Part shown: one piece after another, positions 42,899-51,436 of the stretch
Position numbering within the stretch: position 1 is the stretch's first letter
Layout: the number at the start of each line of letters is the position of its first letter
DNA from: Amycolatopsis thermalba
GTDB lineage: Bacteria; Actinomycetota; Actinomycetes; Mycobacteriales; Pseudonocardiaceae
Assembly (NCBI RefSeq): GCF_003385215.1
Contig: NZ_PQHW01000042.1
Coordinates: forward strand, 1-54,374
Length of the DNA: 54,374 nucleotides
Direction of reading: 5' to 3'
The notes under the pieces: generated by a model
The model's database searches: none
Seen by the model: the letters and a program-made list of their open reading frames with translations, nothing else
Told to the model about the DNA's origin: nothing
Made by a program: the position numbers and the translations under genes

Positions 42899-42981
42899 CG
42901 GACCGATCGGTCCGCGCGCCGTTGACAGCCGTGTGATCAGCGGCGCATGCTCGGACCGATCGGTCCGGGACCGATCGGTCC
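42899..42981 (+). promoter_or_regulatory. Promoter with three identical TetR palindromes
   Basis: CGGACCGATCGGTCCG occurs perfectly at 42899-42914 and 42952-42967, and GGACCGATCGGTCC at 42968-42981. TTGACA (42922-42927) with 18-base spacer and CATGCT (42946-42951) serves the thiolase gene; sites 2 and 3 cover its start, site 1 lies by the TetR gene. The ribosome site AGAAGGGAG follows. Confidence 0.85.
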
Positions 42982-43000
42982 GCCAGAAGGGAGCACGCCA

Positions 43001-44210
43001 ATGAGGGACGCCGTCATCGTCGAGGCCGTCCGCACCCCCGTCGCGAAGGGCAAGCCGACCGGCGCCTACGCCGCGGTTGCACCCCGTCGAGCTGCACGCG
43101 CACGTCCTGCGCAGCGCCGTGGAACGCGTGCCGGGCCTCGACCCGGCCGAGATCGACGACGTCATCGGCGGCGCCGTCGGCCAGGTCGGCGAGCAGAGCG
43201 GCAACACCACCCGGTTCGCGGCGCTGGCCGCGGGCTTCCCCGAGTCGGTCGCCGGCGTCACCGTCGACCGGCAGTGCGGCAGCAGCCAGCAGGCGATCAG
43301 TTTCGCCGCCCAGGGGATCGTCGCCGGCGCCTACGACATCGTCCTCGCCTCCGGCGTCGAGTCGATGAGCCACCTGCCGATCGGCAGCTCGGCCAACGTC
43401 GACGGCGTCCGCGCCGACGTGTGGGGCCCGTCGGTCGACCGCCGCTACCCCGGCGGGCTCATCCCGCAGGGGGTCAGCGCCGAGCTGATCGCCCGCAAGT
43501 GGAACCTGTCCCGCACCCAGCTCGACGAGTTCGCCGTCACCAGCCACCAGCGGGCGGCCGCCGCGTGGCGCGACGGGCACTTCGCCGGCCAGGTCGCGCC
43601 GCTGAAGGTGACCGCCGCCGACGGCACGGTCACCCAGCTCGACGCCGACGAGACGATCCGGCCCGGCACCACCCTCGAGGTGCTGGCCGGGCTGCGTCCC
43701 GCGTTCGCGCACGACCACTGGACCGGGCGGTTCGGCGAGATCGACTGGAAGGTGACCGCGGGCAACTCCAGCCCGGTCAACGACGGCGCGGCCGCGCTCG
43801 TGCTCACCACCAGCGAGATCGCGCGGCAGCGCGGCTGGCGGCCGCGGGCGCGGATCCACACCGCGACGGTCACCGGCGACGATCCGGTCTACATGCTGAC
43901 CGGGATCATCCCGGCCACCGCCAAGGTTCTCGCCCGCGCCGGACTGTCCATTTCAGACATCGACGCGTTCGAGGTGAACGAGGCGTTCTCCTCGGTCGTG
44001 CTCGCCTGGCTCGCCGAGACCGGCGCCGACCCGGCGAAGGTCAACGTCGACGGCGGCGCGATCGCCATCGGTCACCCGCTGGGCGCGAGCGGCGCGCGGC
44101 TGGCCACCACCCTGCTCGGCGTGCTGGAGCGCACCGGGGGCCGGTTCGGGCTGCAGACCATGTGCGAGGCGGGCGGCACGGCCAACGCCACCATCATCGA
44201 AAGGCTCTGA
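43001..44210 (+). pseudogene. Acetyl-CoA C-acetyltransferase (thiolase), frameshifted near residue 26
   Basis: Translation from ATG 43001 gives MRDAVIVEAVRTPVAKGKPT and GAYAAV, a perfect thiolase start, then leaves frame. Deleting one T of GGTTGC (43075-43080) gives GAYAAVHPVELHAHVLRSAV and an intact rest: Cys nucleophile in VDRQCGSSQQAISF, VNEAFSSVVLAW, GGAIAIGHPLGASGARL (catalytic His) and QTMCEAGGTANA (second Cys). So about 402 residues are expected for the repaired protein. Restart at TTG 43077 would lack the first strand. Could be a real mutation or a sequence error. It starts the TetR-controlled operon; SDR follows 1 bp later. Confidence 0.8.
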
Positions 44211-44211
44211 C

Positions 44212-44907
44212 ATGGACATCGCCGGTTCCATCGCGCTCGTGACGGGCGCCAACCGCGGTCTCGGCCGCGTGCTCGCCACCGCACTGCTCGACCGCGGCGC
44301 GAAAACCGTCTACGCCGCGGCCCGCGATCCGCGGAGCATCACCGATCCGCGCCTGACACCGGTCCACCTCGACGTCACCGATCCGGCGTCGGTCGCCGCG
44401 GCGGCGGAGCTGGCTTCCGACGCCACGCTGGTGGTCAACAACGCGGGCATCGGCAGCAACGGTTCGCTGCTCACCGCGCCGGACCTGGACGCGGCCCGGG
44501 CGGTGCTGGAGACCAACTTCTTCGGCCCGGTCCACGTGTCCCGCGCGTTCGCACCGGTCCTCGGCCGCAACGGCGGGGGCGCGCTGGTCAACGTGCTGTC
44601 GGTGCTGTCCTGGCTCGCGCCCCCGATCACCGCCGACTACAGCGCGGCGAAGGCGGCCGCATGGTCGTTCACCAACTCGGCCCGGTGGGAGCTGCGCGGC
44701 CAGGGCACGCTGGTGGTCGGGGTGCATGTGGGGTACATGGACACGGACATGGCCGCGCACGTGAACGGCCCGAAGGTGGCGCCGGAAGACCTCGCACGGC
44801 AGATCCTGGACGCGGTGGAGAGCGGGCAGGAGGAGGTGCTGGGCGACGAGCTGAGCCGCGGCGTGAAGGCAGGGCTCGCCGGACCGGTCGCCGCGTTCGA
44901 GCGGTAA
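44212..44907 (+). CDS. SDR-family oxidoreductase
   Basis: 231 residues. Cofactor loop TGANRGLGR (about 11-19), VNNAGIGSNG, VLSVLSW with catalytic Ser and YSAAKAAAW (Tyr/Lys). AAARDP after strand 2 suggests NADP(H). The gene starts 1 base after the thiolase stop and so belongs to that operon; together a ketoacyl-CoA or short-chain ketone/alcohol route is conceivable but not shown. Confidence 0.9.
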   Translation: MDIAGSIALVTGANRGLGRVLATALLDRGAKTVYAAARDPRSITDPRLTPVHLDVTDPASVAAAAELASDATLVVNNAGIGSNGSLLTAPDLDAARAVLETNFFGPVHVSRAFAPVLGRNGGGALVNVLSVLSWLAPPITADYSAAKAAAWSFTNSARWELRGQGTLVVGVHVGYMDTDMAAHVNGPKVAPEDLARQILDAVESGQEEVLGDELSRGVKAGLAGPVAAFER

Positions 44908-44917
44908 CCTGCCCCGC

Positions 44918-45409
44918 ATGGGGGGATTCCGGTTCGTGCTGCCCGTTCTGTTGTGCGTCGCGGCCTGTTCGGCGCCAGCGCCACAGCCTCCGCCGCCGCC
45001 CGCGGATTGCGCCCACTACGACGCGGGCCTGGTCGACGCGGCGCTGGGGCACCGCGGGTTCGTGCTCACGCTGACCAACTGCGGGACCGCCGCCCGCGCG
45101 GTGTCCGGCTACCCGGACGTCCAGGTGCTCGGCCCGGAGGGCCGGGTGCTGGACGTCCGGGTGGAGCGGGGCACGTCCTACATGGCGATCGACCCCGGGT
45201 CGGGGACTTTCGCGCTGGCGCCGGGGAAGTCCCTGGTCTCGGTGGTGTCCTGGGCGAACACGGTGACCGACGGTGAGGTGCTGACCGGCTCGGCGCTCGG
45301 TGTCGCCTCCAGGCCCGGGGAGGCGCCGCAGCGCCTCCCGGTGGAAACCGACCTCGGCACGACGGGTGAGATCACGGTGACCGCCTGGGCCGAGGAGCTG
45401 GCGCGCTGA
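44918..45409 (+). CDS. DUF4232 lipoprotein
   Basis: 163 residues. Signal peptide with lipobox LCVAACSAP (lipidated Cys about 17), Pro-rich spacer, then a DUF4232 beta-sandwich: HRGFVLTLTNCGTAARAVSG and YPDVQVLGPEGR, ending GEITVTAWAEEL. Cys33 and Cys56 probably form a disulphide. Actinobacterial DUF4232 proteins are secreted and of unknown role. Starts 10 bp after the SDR. Confidence 0.85.
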   Translation: MGGFRFVLPVLLCVAACSAPAPQPPPPPADCAHYDAGLVDAALGHRGFVLTLTNCGTAARAVSGYPDVQVLGPEGRVLDVRVERGTSYMAIDPGSGTFALAPGKSLVSVVSWANTVTDGEVLTGSALGVASRPGEAPQRLPVETDLGTTGEITVTAWAEELAR

Positions 45410-45423
45410 CCCGGACCACGGCG

Positions 45424-45567
45424 GCCACCCTCCGGCGGGGGATACATGGCGTGCAGCACCCACGTGCTCGCCGGCCAGCCCTGCGCGTCGAAGCCCGTCG
45501 CGCGCTCCATCTCGGGCCGGCCGGCGAGCCAATCCAGCTCGCGCTCCGGGTCCGGCGCCGGCCGCAT
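45424..45567 (-). pseudogene. Short 5' remnant of a protein gene, 3' part lost
   Basis: ATG 45567 has a fair ribosome site (GGGAGA). The first 48 codons, ERELDWLAGRPEMERATGFD and GWPASTWVLHAMY among them, look like real protein. After about 45424 the frame runs antisense through the DUF4232 gene and becomes nonsense until a stop near 45178. I do not recognise the family. A deletion or insertion event that placed the DUF4232 gene here probably removed the end. Alternatively a short protein ending within the overlap. Confidence 0.35.
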
Positions 45568-45599
45568 CGGTGTCTCCCGCCCGGCGCAACGGAATTCCG

Positions 45600-46727
45600 C
45601 TAGACCCGCACCTCCTCGCGGGCCACCGTCCACGCGCGGGCCTGCTCGCTGATCGTCACGCCCAGGCCGGGGCGCCCGGACAGGTGCATGCGGCCGCCCG
45701 CGATCTCCAGGTGCTCGTCGAACAGCGGGTCCAGCCATTCGAAGTGCTCGACCCACGGCTCGCGCGGGTAGGCGGCCGCCAGGTGGATGTGGATCTCCAT
45801 CGCGAAGTGCGGCGCCAGCCCCAGGTGCGCGTGGTCGGCCAGGGCCATCACCTTCAGGAACTGCGTGATGCCCCCGACCCGCGGCGCGTCCGGCTGCACG
45901 ACGTCCGCGCCACGAGCCCGGATCAGCTCGGCGTGCTCCCCCGCGCTCGCGAGCATCTCGCCCGTCGCGATCGGGGTGTCGAACGCCGCCGACAGCCGCG
46001 CGTGCCCCTCGAAGTCGTAGGCGTCCAGCGGCTCCTCGATCCACACCAGGTCCAGCGGCTCCAGCGCGCGGCACATCCGGCGCGCCGCCGCGCGGTCCCA
46101 CTGCTGGTTCGCGTCGACCATCAGCGGGACGTCGCCGATCTTGTCCCGCACCGCCGTCACCCGGGCCAGGTCGGTCTCGTGCGAGGGGTGGCCCACCTTG
46201 ATCTTGATGCCGCCGATGCCCCGCTCGACGGCCGCGGCCGCGCGGTCGACCACCTCCTCGATCGGCGAGTGCAGGAACCCGCCGGAGGTGTTGTAGCAGC
46301 GCACCGAATCCCGGTGCGCGCCGAGCAGTTTCGCCAGCGGCAGCCCGGCCCGCTTGGCTTTCAGGTCCCACAACGCCACGTCGAACGCCGCGATCGCCTG
46401 CACGGACAAGCCGCTGCGCCCGACGGACGCGCCCGCCCACACCAGTTTGTCCCAGATCTTGCCGATGTCGCTGGGATCCTCGCCGAGCAGCACCGGTGCG
46501 ATCTCGCGGGCGTGCGCGAACTGGCCCGGCCCGTCGGCGCGCTTCGAGTAGCTGAACCCGACGCCCTCCAGCCCGGCCTCGGTGGTGATCTCGGCGAACA
46601 GCATCGCCACCTCGGTCATCGGTTTCTGCCGTCCGGTGAGGACTTTCGCGTCGCTGATCGGGGTCGCCAGCGGCAGCGTCACCGACGAGATCCGTACCCG
46701 GGTGATGCGGTCGAGGGTGGCGTTCAT
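45600..46727 (-). CDS. Galactarate / L-talarate dehydratase (enolase superfamily)
   Basis: 375 residues from ATG 46727, overlapping the transporter stop (ATGA). Dehydrates galactarate or L-talarate to 5-keto-4-deoxy-glucarate. Strings LPLATPISDAKVLTGRQKPM, EGVGFSYSKRADGPG and CYNTSGGFLHSPIEEV equal the characterised Salmonella talarate/galactarate dehydratase as I remember it. KxK Lys175/Lys177 (GGIKIKVGHP), metal ligands Asp205, Glu231, Glu257, and His307 in APHFAMEIHIH complete the active site. One product of the hexarate island; its ketodeoxy-acid feeds the enzymes encoded at 50525-53013. Confidence 0.92.
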   Translation of the reverse strand: MNATLDRITRVRISSVTLPLATPISDAKVLTGRQKPMTEVAMLFAEITTEAGLEGVGFSYSKRADGPGQFAHAREIAPVLLGEDPSDIGKIWDKLVWAGASVGRSGLSVQAIAAFDVALWDLKAKRAGLPLAKLLGAHRDSVRCYNTSGGFLHSPIEEVVDRAAAAVERGIGGIKIKVGHPSHETDLARVTAVRDKIGDVPLMVDANQQWDRAAARRMCRALEPLDLVWIEEPLDAYDFEGHARLSAAFDTPIATGEMLASAGEHAELIRARGADVVQPDAPRVGGITQFLKVMALADHAHLGLAPHFAMEIHIHLAAAYPREPWVEHFEWLDPLFDEHLEIAGGRMHLSGRPGLGVTISEQARAWTVAREEVRV

Positions 46728-48097
46728 GCGGTCTGCTCCCTGGTGTCGAACTCGATGCGGCGGATCTTGCCCATCACGGCGAGCCCGGCGAGGGCCAGCA
46801 CGCCGTGCGCGGCGACGAACCACAGCGCGGTGTCGAACGAACCCGTGGCCTGCACGGTGTAGCCGATGACGATGGGCGTGACGATCCCGGCCGCGTTGCC
46901 GAACGCGTTCATCGTCGAGCTGACGAAACTCATCGCCTGCGGCGGCGCGATGTCGGTGGTGATCGCCCAGCCCAGCGAGCCGACGCCCTTGCCGAAGAAC
47001 GCCAGCGTCATGATCGCCACGATCAGCGCGCTGCTGTCGGTCAGGCTGCACAACGCGATGCTGGTCGCCAGCACCATGCCGATCACCGACGGGATCTTGC
47101 GCGCCGCCGTCAGCGACTTCCCCCGGCGCAGCAACGCGTCCGAGGAGAACCCGCCGGCCAGCCCGCCGGCGAACCCGCACAGCGCGGGCAGCGCGGCCAC
47201 GAACCCGACCTCCAGCAACGACAACCCGCGCCCCTTGACCAGGTAGACCGGGAACCACGTGATGAAGAAGTAGGTCAGCGCGTTGACCGCGTACTGCGAC
47301 AGGTACACACCCCACAGCGGGCGGGTGGAGAAGATCCGCGCGATCGTGCGGCGGTCCAGCGGGGCGCGCTGCTCGGCGCGGGTGCGCGCGTCGTCCAGGT
47401 CGACCAGGGCGCCACCGGTGGTCATGGTCTCCAGCTCGGCCCCGGTGACGCGGCGGTGCCGGCGCGGCGAGTCCATCCACCGCGACCACAGCAGCGCCAG
47501 CGCGAGCCCGAGCACGCCGAGCATGACGAACACCCAGCGCCAGCCGAACTGGTGCGTGATCCACCCCATCACCGGCGCGAACAGCGCGGTCGCGAAGTAC
47601 TGCGCGGAGTTGAACACCGCGGTGGCGCGGCCGCGTTCGGCGGTGGGGAACCAGGTGGCCGCCACCCGCGCGTTGGCCGGGAACGCCGGTGACTCGAACA
47701 CGCCGAGCAGCAGCCGGAGCGCGAACACGATCGTCACGGCCACCAGTACCGGCGTGGTGATCAGCCCGACCAGGCTGATCGCGGCGGTGACCACGGTCCA
47801 CAGCGCGAGGCTCAGCGCGTAGATGCGGCGTGCGCCGAAGCGGTCCAGCAGCATCCCGCCGGGCAGCTGCCCGGCCACGTAGGCCCAGCTGAACGCGGAG
47901 AAGATGTAGCCGAGCTGGACGGTGCTGAAGCCGAGGTCGGCCTGCAGGCTGCTGCCGGTGATCGACAGGCTGCTGCGGTCGGCGTAGTTGATCGCGGTGA
48001 TGACGAAGATCAGGGCGAGAACGAGGTACCGGGTGGGGATGCGGCGGCGGCCGGTCGCGGGGCGCGCCACGGCCTGCGCCGTCTCGGTGTCCGGCAT
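46724..48097 (-). CDS. Hexarate/sugar-acid MFS transporter (GudP-like, ACS family)
   Basis: 457 residues, 12 helices. TAINYADRSSLSITGSSLQA is the anion:cation symporter (ACS) helix 1 signature of GudP/GarP; LDRFGARRIYALSLALWTVV and the later PVYLVKGRGLSLLEVG also fit. It takes up glucarate/galactarate with protons. ATG 48097 follows AGGAGG. Cotranscribed with the dehydratase that follows. Confidence 0.92.
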   Translation of the reverse strand: MPDTETAQAVARPATGRRRIPTRYLVLALIFVITAINYADRSSLSITGSSLQADLGFSTVQLGYIFSAFSWAYVAGQLPGGMLLDRFGARRIYALSLALWTVVTAAISLVGLITTPVLVAVTIVFALRLLLGVFESPAFPANARVAATWFPTAERGRATAVFNSAQYFATALFAPVMGWITHQFGWRWVFVMLGVLGLALALLWSRWMDSPRRHRRVTGAELETMTTGGALVDLDDARTRAEQRAPLDRRTIARIFSTRPLWGVYLSQYAVNALTYFFITWFPVYLVKGRGLSLLEVGFVAALPALCGFAGGLAGGFSSDALLRRGKSLTAARKIPSVIGMVLATSIALCSLTDSSALIVAIMTLAFFGKGVGSLGWAITTDIAPPQAMSFVSSTMNAFGNAAGIVTPIVIGYTVQATGSFDTALWFVAAHGVLALAGLAVMGKIRRIEFDTREQTA

Positions 48098-48141
48098 CGG
48101 TGTCCTCCTGCGTTGGAGTGTGTCAGGAGGTTAGGGCGGTG

Positions 48142-48183
48142 CGTTGATTCCCGTCCAAGACTGTTTGAACATCGAGTGATACC
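48142..48183 (-). promoter_or_regulatory. LysR-type element upstream of the galactarate transporter operon
   Basis: Read on the minus strand it starts GGTATCACTCGATG, then TTCAAACAGTC, TTGGACGGGAATC, ending 44 bp before ATG 48097. It aligns without gaps to the element at 49099-49140 with 29 of 42 identical bases. Presumed binding site of the LysR protein encoded between them. Confidence 0.7.
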
Positions 48184-48196
48184 CGCACGGCATCGC

Positions 48197-49090
48197 TCAG
48201 GTCAGCTCGGCCGTGAGCGGTTCCAGCGCGGTGAGCACAGTGGACAGTGCCGGGTTCGCCGACTCGCGCGCCCACAGCAGGTGCAGTTCGACCGGCCGGT
48301 CCGGCAGCCCGCCGAGCTCGGCCCAGGCCACGCCGTCGATCCGCATCCGCGTCGCCGACTCGGGCACGAACGCCACGCCCCGCCCGGCGGCGACCAGCCA
48401 GATCATCGTCTGGATCTGGCTCACCGCGTGGACCACGTTGCGGTGCGCGATCGGCACCAGCCCGACCACGAGGTCGTAGAAGTAGCGCGCCTTGACCGCC
48501 GAGTGCATGATCAGCGGCTCGTTCGCCAGGTCGTCCGGGGCGACCGGCCCGGCGCCCGCGAGCCGGTGCCCCGCCGGCACGCACAGCACGAGCCGTTCCC
48601 GGTGCACCGGGCGGGAGGCGAAGGTCTCGGTGTCGAACGGCGGGCGCGCCAGTCCGAGATCGATCTCGCCGTTGGCCAGCGCGGCGACCTGTTCGCCGGT
48701 GACCATTTCGGACAGTTCCACGCGCAGGTCCGGCAGCCGGCCGCCGATCGTGTTGAGCACGCGGCCGAGCACCCCGAAGGCCGAGGCGCCGGTGAACCCG
48801 ATGCGGATCGAGCCGGCCTCGCCAGCCGCGATGCGCCGCGCGAGGTCGGGGGCGCGCCCGGCGAGCGCGAGCAACCGCCGGGCGTCGACCAGGAACGCCT
48901 CCCCGGCCGCGGTGAGCCGCACGCCGCGGCTGTCGCGGTCCAGCAGCTGTGCGCCGACCGACCGCTCCAGTTTCTGGATCTGCCTGCTCAGCGGCGGCTG
49001 CGTCATGGAAAGGCGCTCGGCGGCGCGGCCGAAATGACGTTCCTCGGCGACGGCGACGAAGCCCTCGAGCTGGCCGAACGAGAACTCCAT
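48197..49090 (-). CDS. LysR-family regulator of hexarate use
   Basis: 297 residues. N-terminal HTH LERFVAVAEE-type: QLEGFVAVAEERHFGRAAER, LSMTQPPLSRQIQKLERSVG, is the LysR signature. The C-terminal periplasmic-binding-like sensor domain (about 92-297) should bind a sugar acid; IRIGFTGASAFGVL and the DLALARP-like EIDLGLARPPFD are typical. It lies between two divergent hexarate operons with shared 42-bp elements on each side. The start ATG 49090 lacks a good ribosome site. Confidence 0.92.
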   Translation of the reverse strand: MEFSFGQLEGFVAVAEERHFGRAAERLSMTQPPLSRQIQKLERSVGAQLLDRDSRGVRLTAAGEAFLVDARRLLALAGRAPDLARRIAAGEAGSIRIGFTGASAFGVLGRVLNTIGGRLPDLRVELSEMVTGEQVAALANGEIDLGLARPPFDTETFASRPVHRERLVLCVPAGHRLAGAGPVAPDDLANEPLIMHSAVKARYFYDLVVGLVPIAHRNVVHAVSQIQTMIWLVAAGRGVAFVPESATRMRIDGVAWAELGGLPDRPVELHLLWARESANPALSTVLTALEPLTAELT

Positions 49091-49098
49091 GCCGGAAA

Positions 49099-49140
49099 GG
49101 TATCATCGGATGCAACAACGGTGTTGGACTGGTATCGCCG
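49099..49140 (+). promoter_or_regulatory. LysR-type element upstream of the glucarate operon
   Basis: Begins GGTATCATCGGATG, then CAACAACGGTGTTGGAC (inverted CAACA/TGTTG) and GGTATCGCCG; 53 bp before ATG 49194 and just upstream of lysR. 29 of 42 positions match the element at 48142-48183 (reverse strand), each oriented toward its transporter gene. Confidence 0.7.
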
Positions 49141-49193
49141 GTGGCACCTACCGTCAGGAAACCGAACATCCCCAGTCCATCGAGAGGTCACCG

Positions 49194-50528
49194 ATGTCCT
49201 CCCTCCCCACCGCCGGGCCGCTCGACGCCGCGGTCGGCAAGGTCTTCCGCCGCGTCGTCCCGCTGTTCGTCGTGATGCTGATCTGCAACCAGCTCAACCG
49301 CTCCAACATCGGGTACGCCCAGGAGCACCTGGAAGCCGACGTCGGCATCGGCGCGGCCGCCTACGGCCTGGGCGCCGGCCTGTTCTTCATCGCCTACGCG
49401 ATCTTCGAACTGCCCAGCAACATGCTGATGGAGCGCTACGGGCCGAAGATCTGGCTGACCCGGATCATGGTCAGCTGGGGCCTGGTGTCCGCCGCGATGG
49501 CGTTCGTGCAGGGGCCCACGTCGTTCTACGTGCTGCGGTTCCTGCTCGGCGCCGCCGAGGCCGGGTTCTTCCCGGCGATCATCTACTTCTTCTCCCGCTG
49601 GCTGCCCAGCTCGCACCGCGGCCGGGCGACCGCGCTGTTCGTCGCGGGCTCGTCGATCGCCGCCGCGGTGTCCGGCCCGCTGTCCGGGCCGCTGCTGTCG
49701 CTGCACGGCTTCCTCGGCGCGGCCGGCTGGCAGTGGCTGTTCGGGCTGGAGGGGCTGCTGTCGGCGGTGGTCGGCCTGATCGCCTACACGCGGCTGGACA
49801 GCCGGATCACCGACGCGAAGTGGCTGAGCCGACCGGAGCAGGACGCGCTGGCGGCGGCCATCGAGCAGGAGGACGAGGCCCGCCGGTCCACCGCGGCGAG
49901 CGGCTCGGTGTCGCGCTGGCGCCTGCTGGTGCAGCCGCAGATCCTGGTCTTCTGCGTGATCTACTTCGCGATCCAGCTGTCCATCTACGCGAACACGTTC
50001 TGGCTGCCGAACATCATCCGCCGCATCGAGGGCACGAACGACATCACCGTCGGCCTGCTGTCGTCGCTGCCGTGGATCTGCGCGGTCGTCGCGATGTACT
50101 TCACCGGGCGCGCGTCGGACAAGCTGGGCCGCAGCAAGCCGCTGCTGATCGGCGCGCTCACCGTCGCCGCGGCCGGCACCTACCTCGCGGCGATCGTCTC
50201 GCCGGTGCTCGCGCTGGTGTTCCTGTGCGTCGCGGCGATGGGCTTCAAGAGCGCCAGCCCGCTGTTCTGGACGATCCCGCAGGGCAGCGTGCACCCGCTG
50301 GCCCTGGCCTCGGCGGTGGCGATCATCAACTCGCTGGGCAACCTCGGCGGGTTCGTCTCGCCCTACGGCTTCGGCCTGATCAAGGAGGCGACCGGTGAGG
50401 TGACCTGGGGCCTGTACGCCCTGGCCGCCGCGTGCCTGGTCGCCGCCGTCCTCGTGCTGTTCCTGCGCCGCGACCGGGTCGTGGCGCCCCCGGTAACCCT
50501 CCGAGAGACCGTTGGAGAGAAGTCATGA
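49194..50528 (+). CDS. Second hexarate MFS transporter (ACS family)
   Basis: 444 residues, 12 helices; opening [20 protein letters not shown] is the ACS (GudP/phthalate-type) helix 1, and [20 protein letters not shown] helix 2-3 is typical. Uptake of glucarate or related acid. ATG 49194 follows GAGAGG; the open frame upstream lies in the promoter. Stop overlaps the next ATG. Confidence 0.9.
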   Translation: MSSLPTAGPLDAAVGKVFRRVVPLFVVMLICNQLNRSNIGYAQEHLEADVGIGAAAYGLGAGLFFIAYAIFELPSNMLMERYGPKIWLTRIMVSWGLVSAAMAFVQGPTSFYVLRFLLGAAEAGFFPAIIYFFSRWLPSSHRGRATALFVAGSSIAAAVSGPLSGPLLSLHGFLGAAGWQWLFGLEGLLSAVVGLIAYTRLDSRITDAKWLSRPEQDALAAAIEQEDEARRSTAASGSVSRWRLLVQPQILVFCVIYFAIQLSIYANTFWLPNIIRRIEGTNDITVGLLSSLPWICAVVAMYFTGRASDKLGRSKPLLIGALTVAAAGTYLAAIVSPVLALVFLCVAAMGFKSASPLFWTIPQGSVHPLALASAVAIINSLGNLGGFVSPYGFGLIKEATGEVTWGLYALAAACLVAAVLVLFLRRDRVVAPPVTLRETVGEKS

Positions 50529-51436
50529 CGTTCACCCCGACCGAGCTCGCCCGGCGGCTGGGCTCCGGCCTGCTGTCGTTCCCGGTCACGCACTTCGACC
50601 GCGAGCTGAACTTCGACGAGCCCGCCTACCGCGACAACATCGCCCGGCTGGGCAAGTACGAGGTGGCCGGGTTGTTCGCCGCGGGCGGGACCGGGGAGTT
50701 CTTCTCGCTCACCCCGTCCGAAGTGGACCGAGTGGTGCGCGCCGCGGTGGAGAGCGCCCCGGAGGGCACGCCGATCGTCGCCCCCGCGGGGCAGAGCACG
50801 GCGGCCGCGATCGAGTTCGCCCGCGCGGCCGAGCGGGCGGGCGCGGACGGCGTCCTGCTGTTCCCGCCCTACCTCACCGAGGCGCCCCAGGACGGCCTGG
50901 CCGAGCACGTGCGCGCGGTGTGCGCGGCCACCTCGCTCGGCGTGATCGTCTACAGCCGCGCCAACGCCAAGTACAGCGCCGAGACCGTGGACGCGCTGGC
51001 CGCCGACTGCCCGAACCTCGTCGGGTACAAGGACGGCGTCGGCGACGTCGAGGCCATCACGAAGATCCACGCCCGGCTCGGCGACCGCCTCACCTACATC
51101 GGCGGGCTGCCCACGGCCGAGACGTTCGCGCTGCCCTACCTCGAACTGGGTGTCACCACCTACTCGTCGGCGATCTTCAACTTCGTGCCGGAGTTCGCGC
51201 TGGCCTTCTACGCCGCGGTGCGGGCGGAGCGGCGGGACGAGGTGCGGCGCATGCTGAAGGAGTTCGTGCTGCCGTACGTGGAAATCCGCAACCGGAAGGC
51301 CGGGTACGCGGTGAGCATCGTGAAGGCCGGCATGACCGCGACCGGCCATCCCGCCGGGCCGGTCCGCCCGCCGCTGAGCGACCTGACGCCGGACGAGCTG
51401 GCGGCGCTGACCACGCTGATCGAGGGGGTGGCCTGA
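50525..51436 (+). CDS. 5-dehydro-4-deoxyglucarate dehydratase
   Basis: 303 residues, DapA-type TIM barrel. Decarboxylates and dehydrates 5-keto-4-deoxyglucarate to 2-oxoglutarate semialdehyde. Schiff-base Lys169 in [13 protein letters not shown] and YSRANAKY (Tyr143) are present; [20 protein letters not shown] and [18 protein letters not shown] match the KdgD wording rather than DapA. Overlaps both neighbours by 1-4 bases. Confidence 0.92.
   Translation: MTFTPTELARRLGSGLLSFPVTHFDRELNFDEPAYRDNIARLGKYEVAGLFAAGGTGEFFSLTPSEVDRVVRAAVESAPEGTPIVAPAGQSTAAAIEFARAAERAGADGVLLFPPYLTEAPQDGLAEHVRAVCAATSLGVIVYSRANAKYSAETVDALAADCPNLVGYKDGVGDVEAITKIHARLGDRLTYIGGLPTAETFALPYLELGVTTYSSAIFNFVPEFALAFYAAVRAERRDEVRRMLKEFVLPYVEIRNRKAGYAVSIVKAGMTATGHPAGPVRPPLSDLTPDELAALTTLIEGVA

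Noticed and set aside
43077-44210. Thiolase starting at TTG 43077 as an intact shorter gene
   Set aside because: It would lack the conserved first strand (AVIVEAVRTP) and has no ribosome site, whereas ATG 43001 has both.
45178-45567. A full 130-residue gene from ATG 45567
   Set aside because: Beyond about residue 48 it is pure antisense of the DUF4232 lipoprotein gene.
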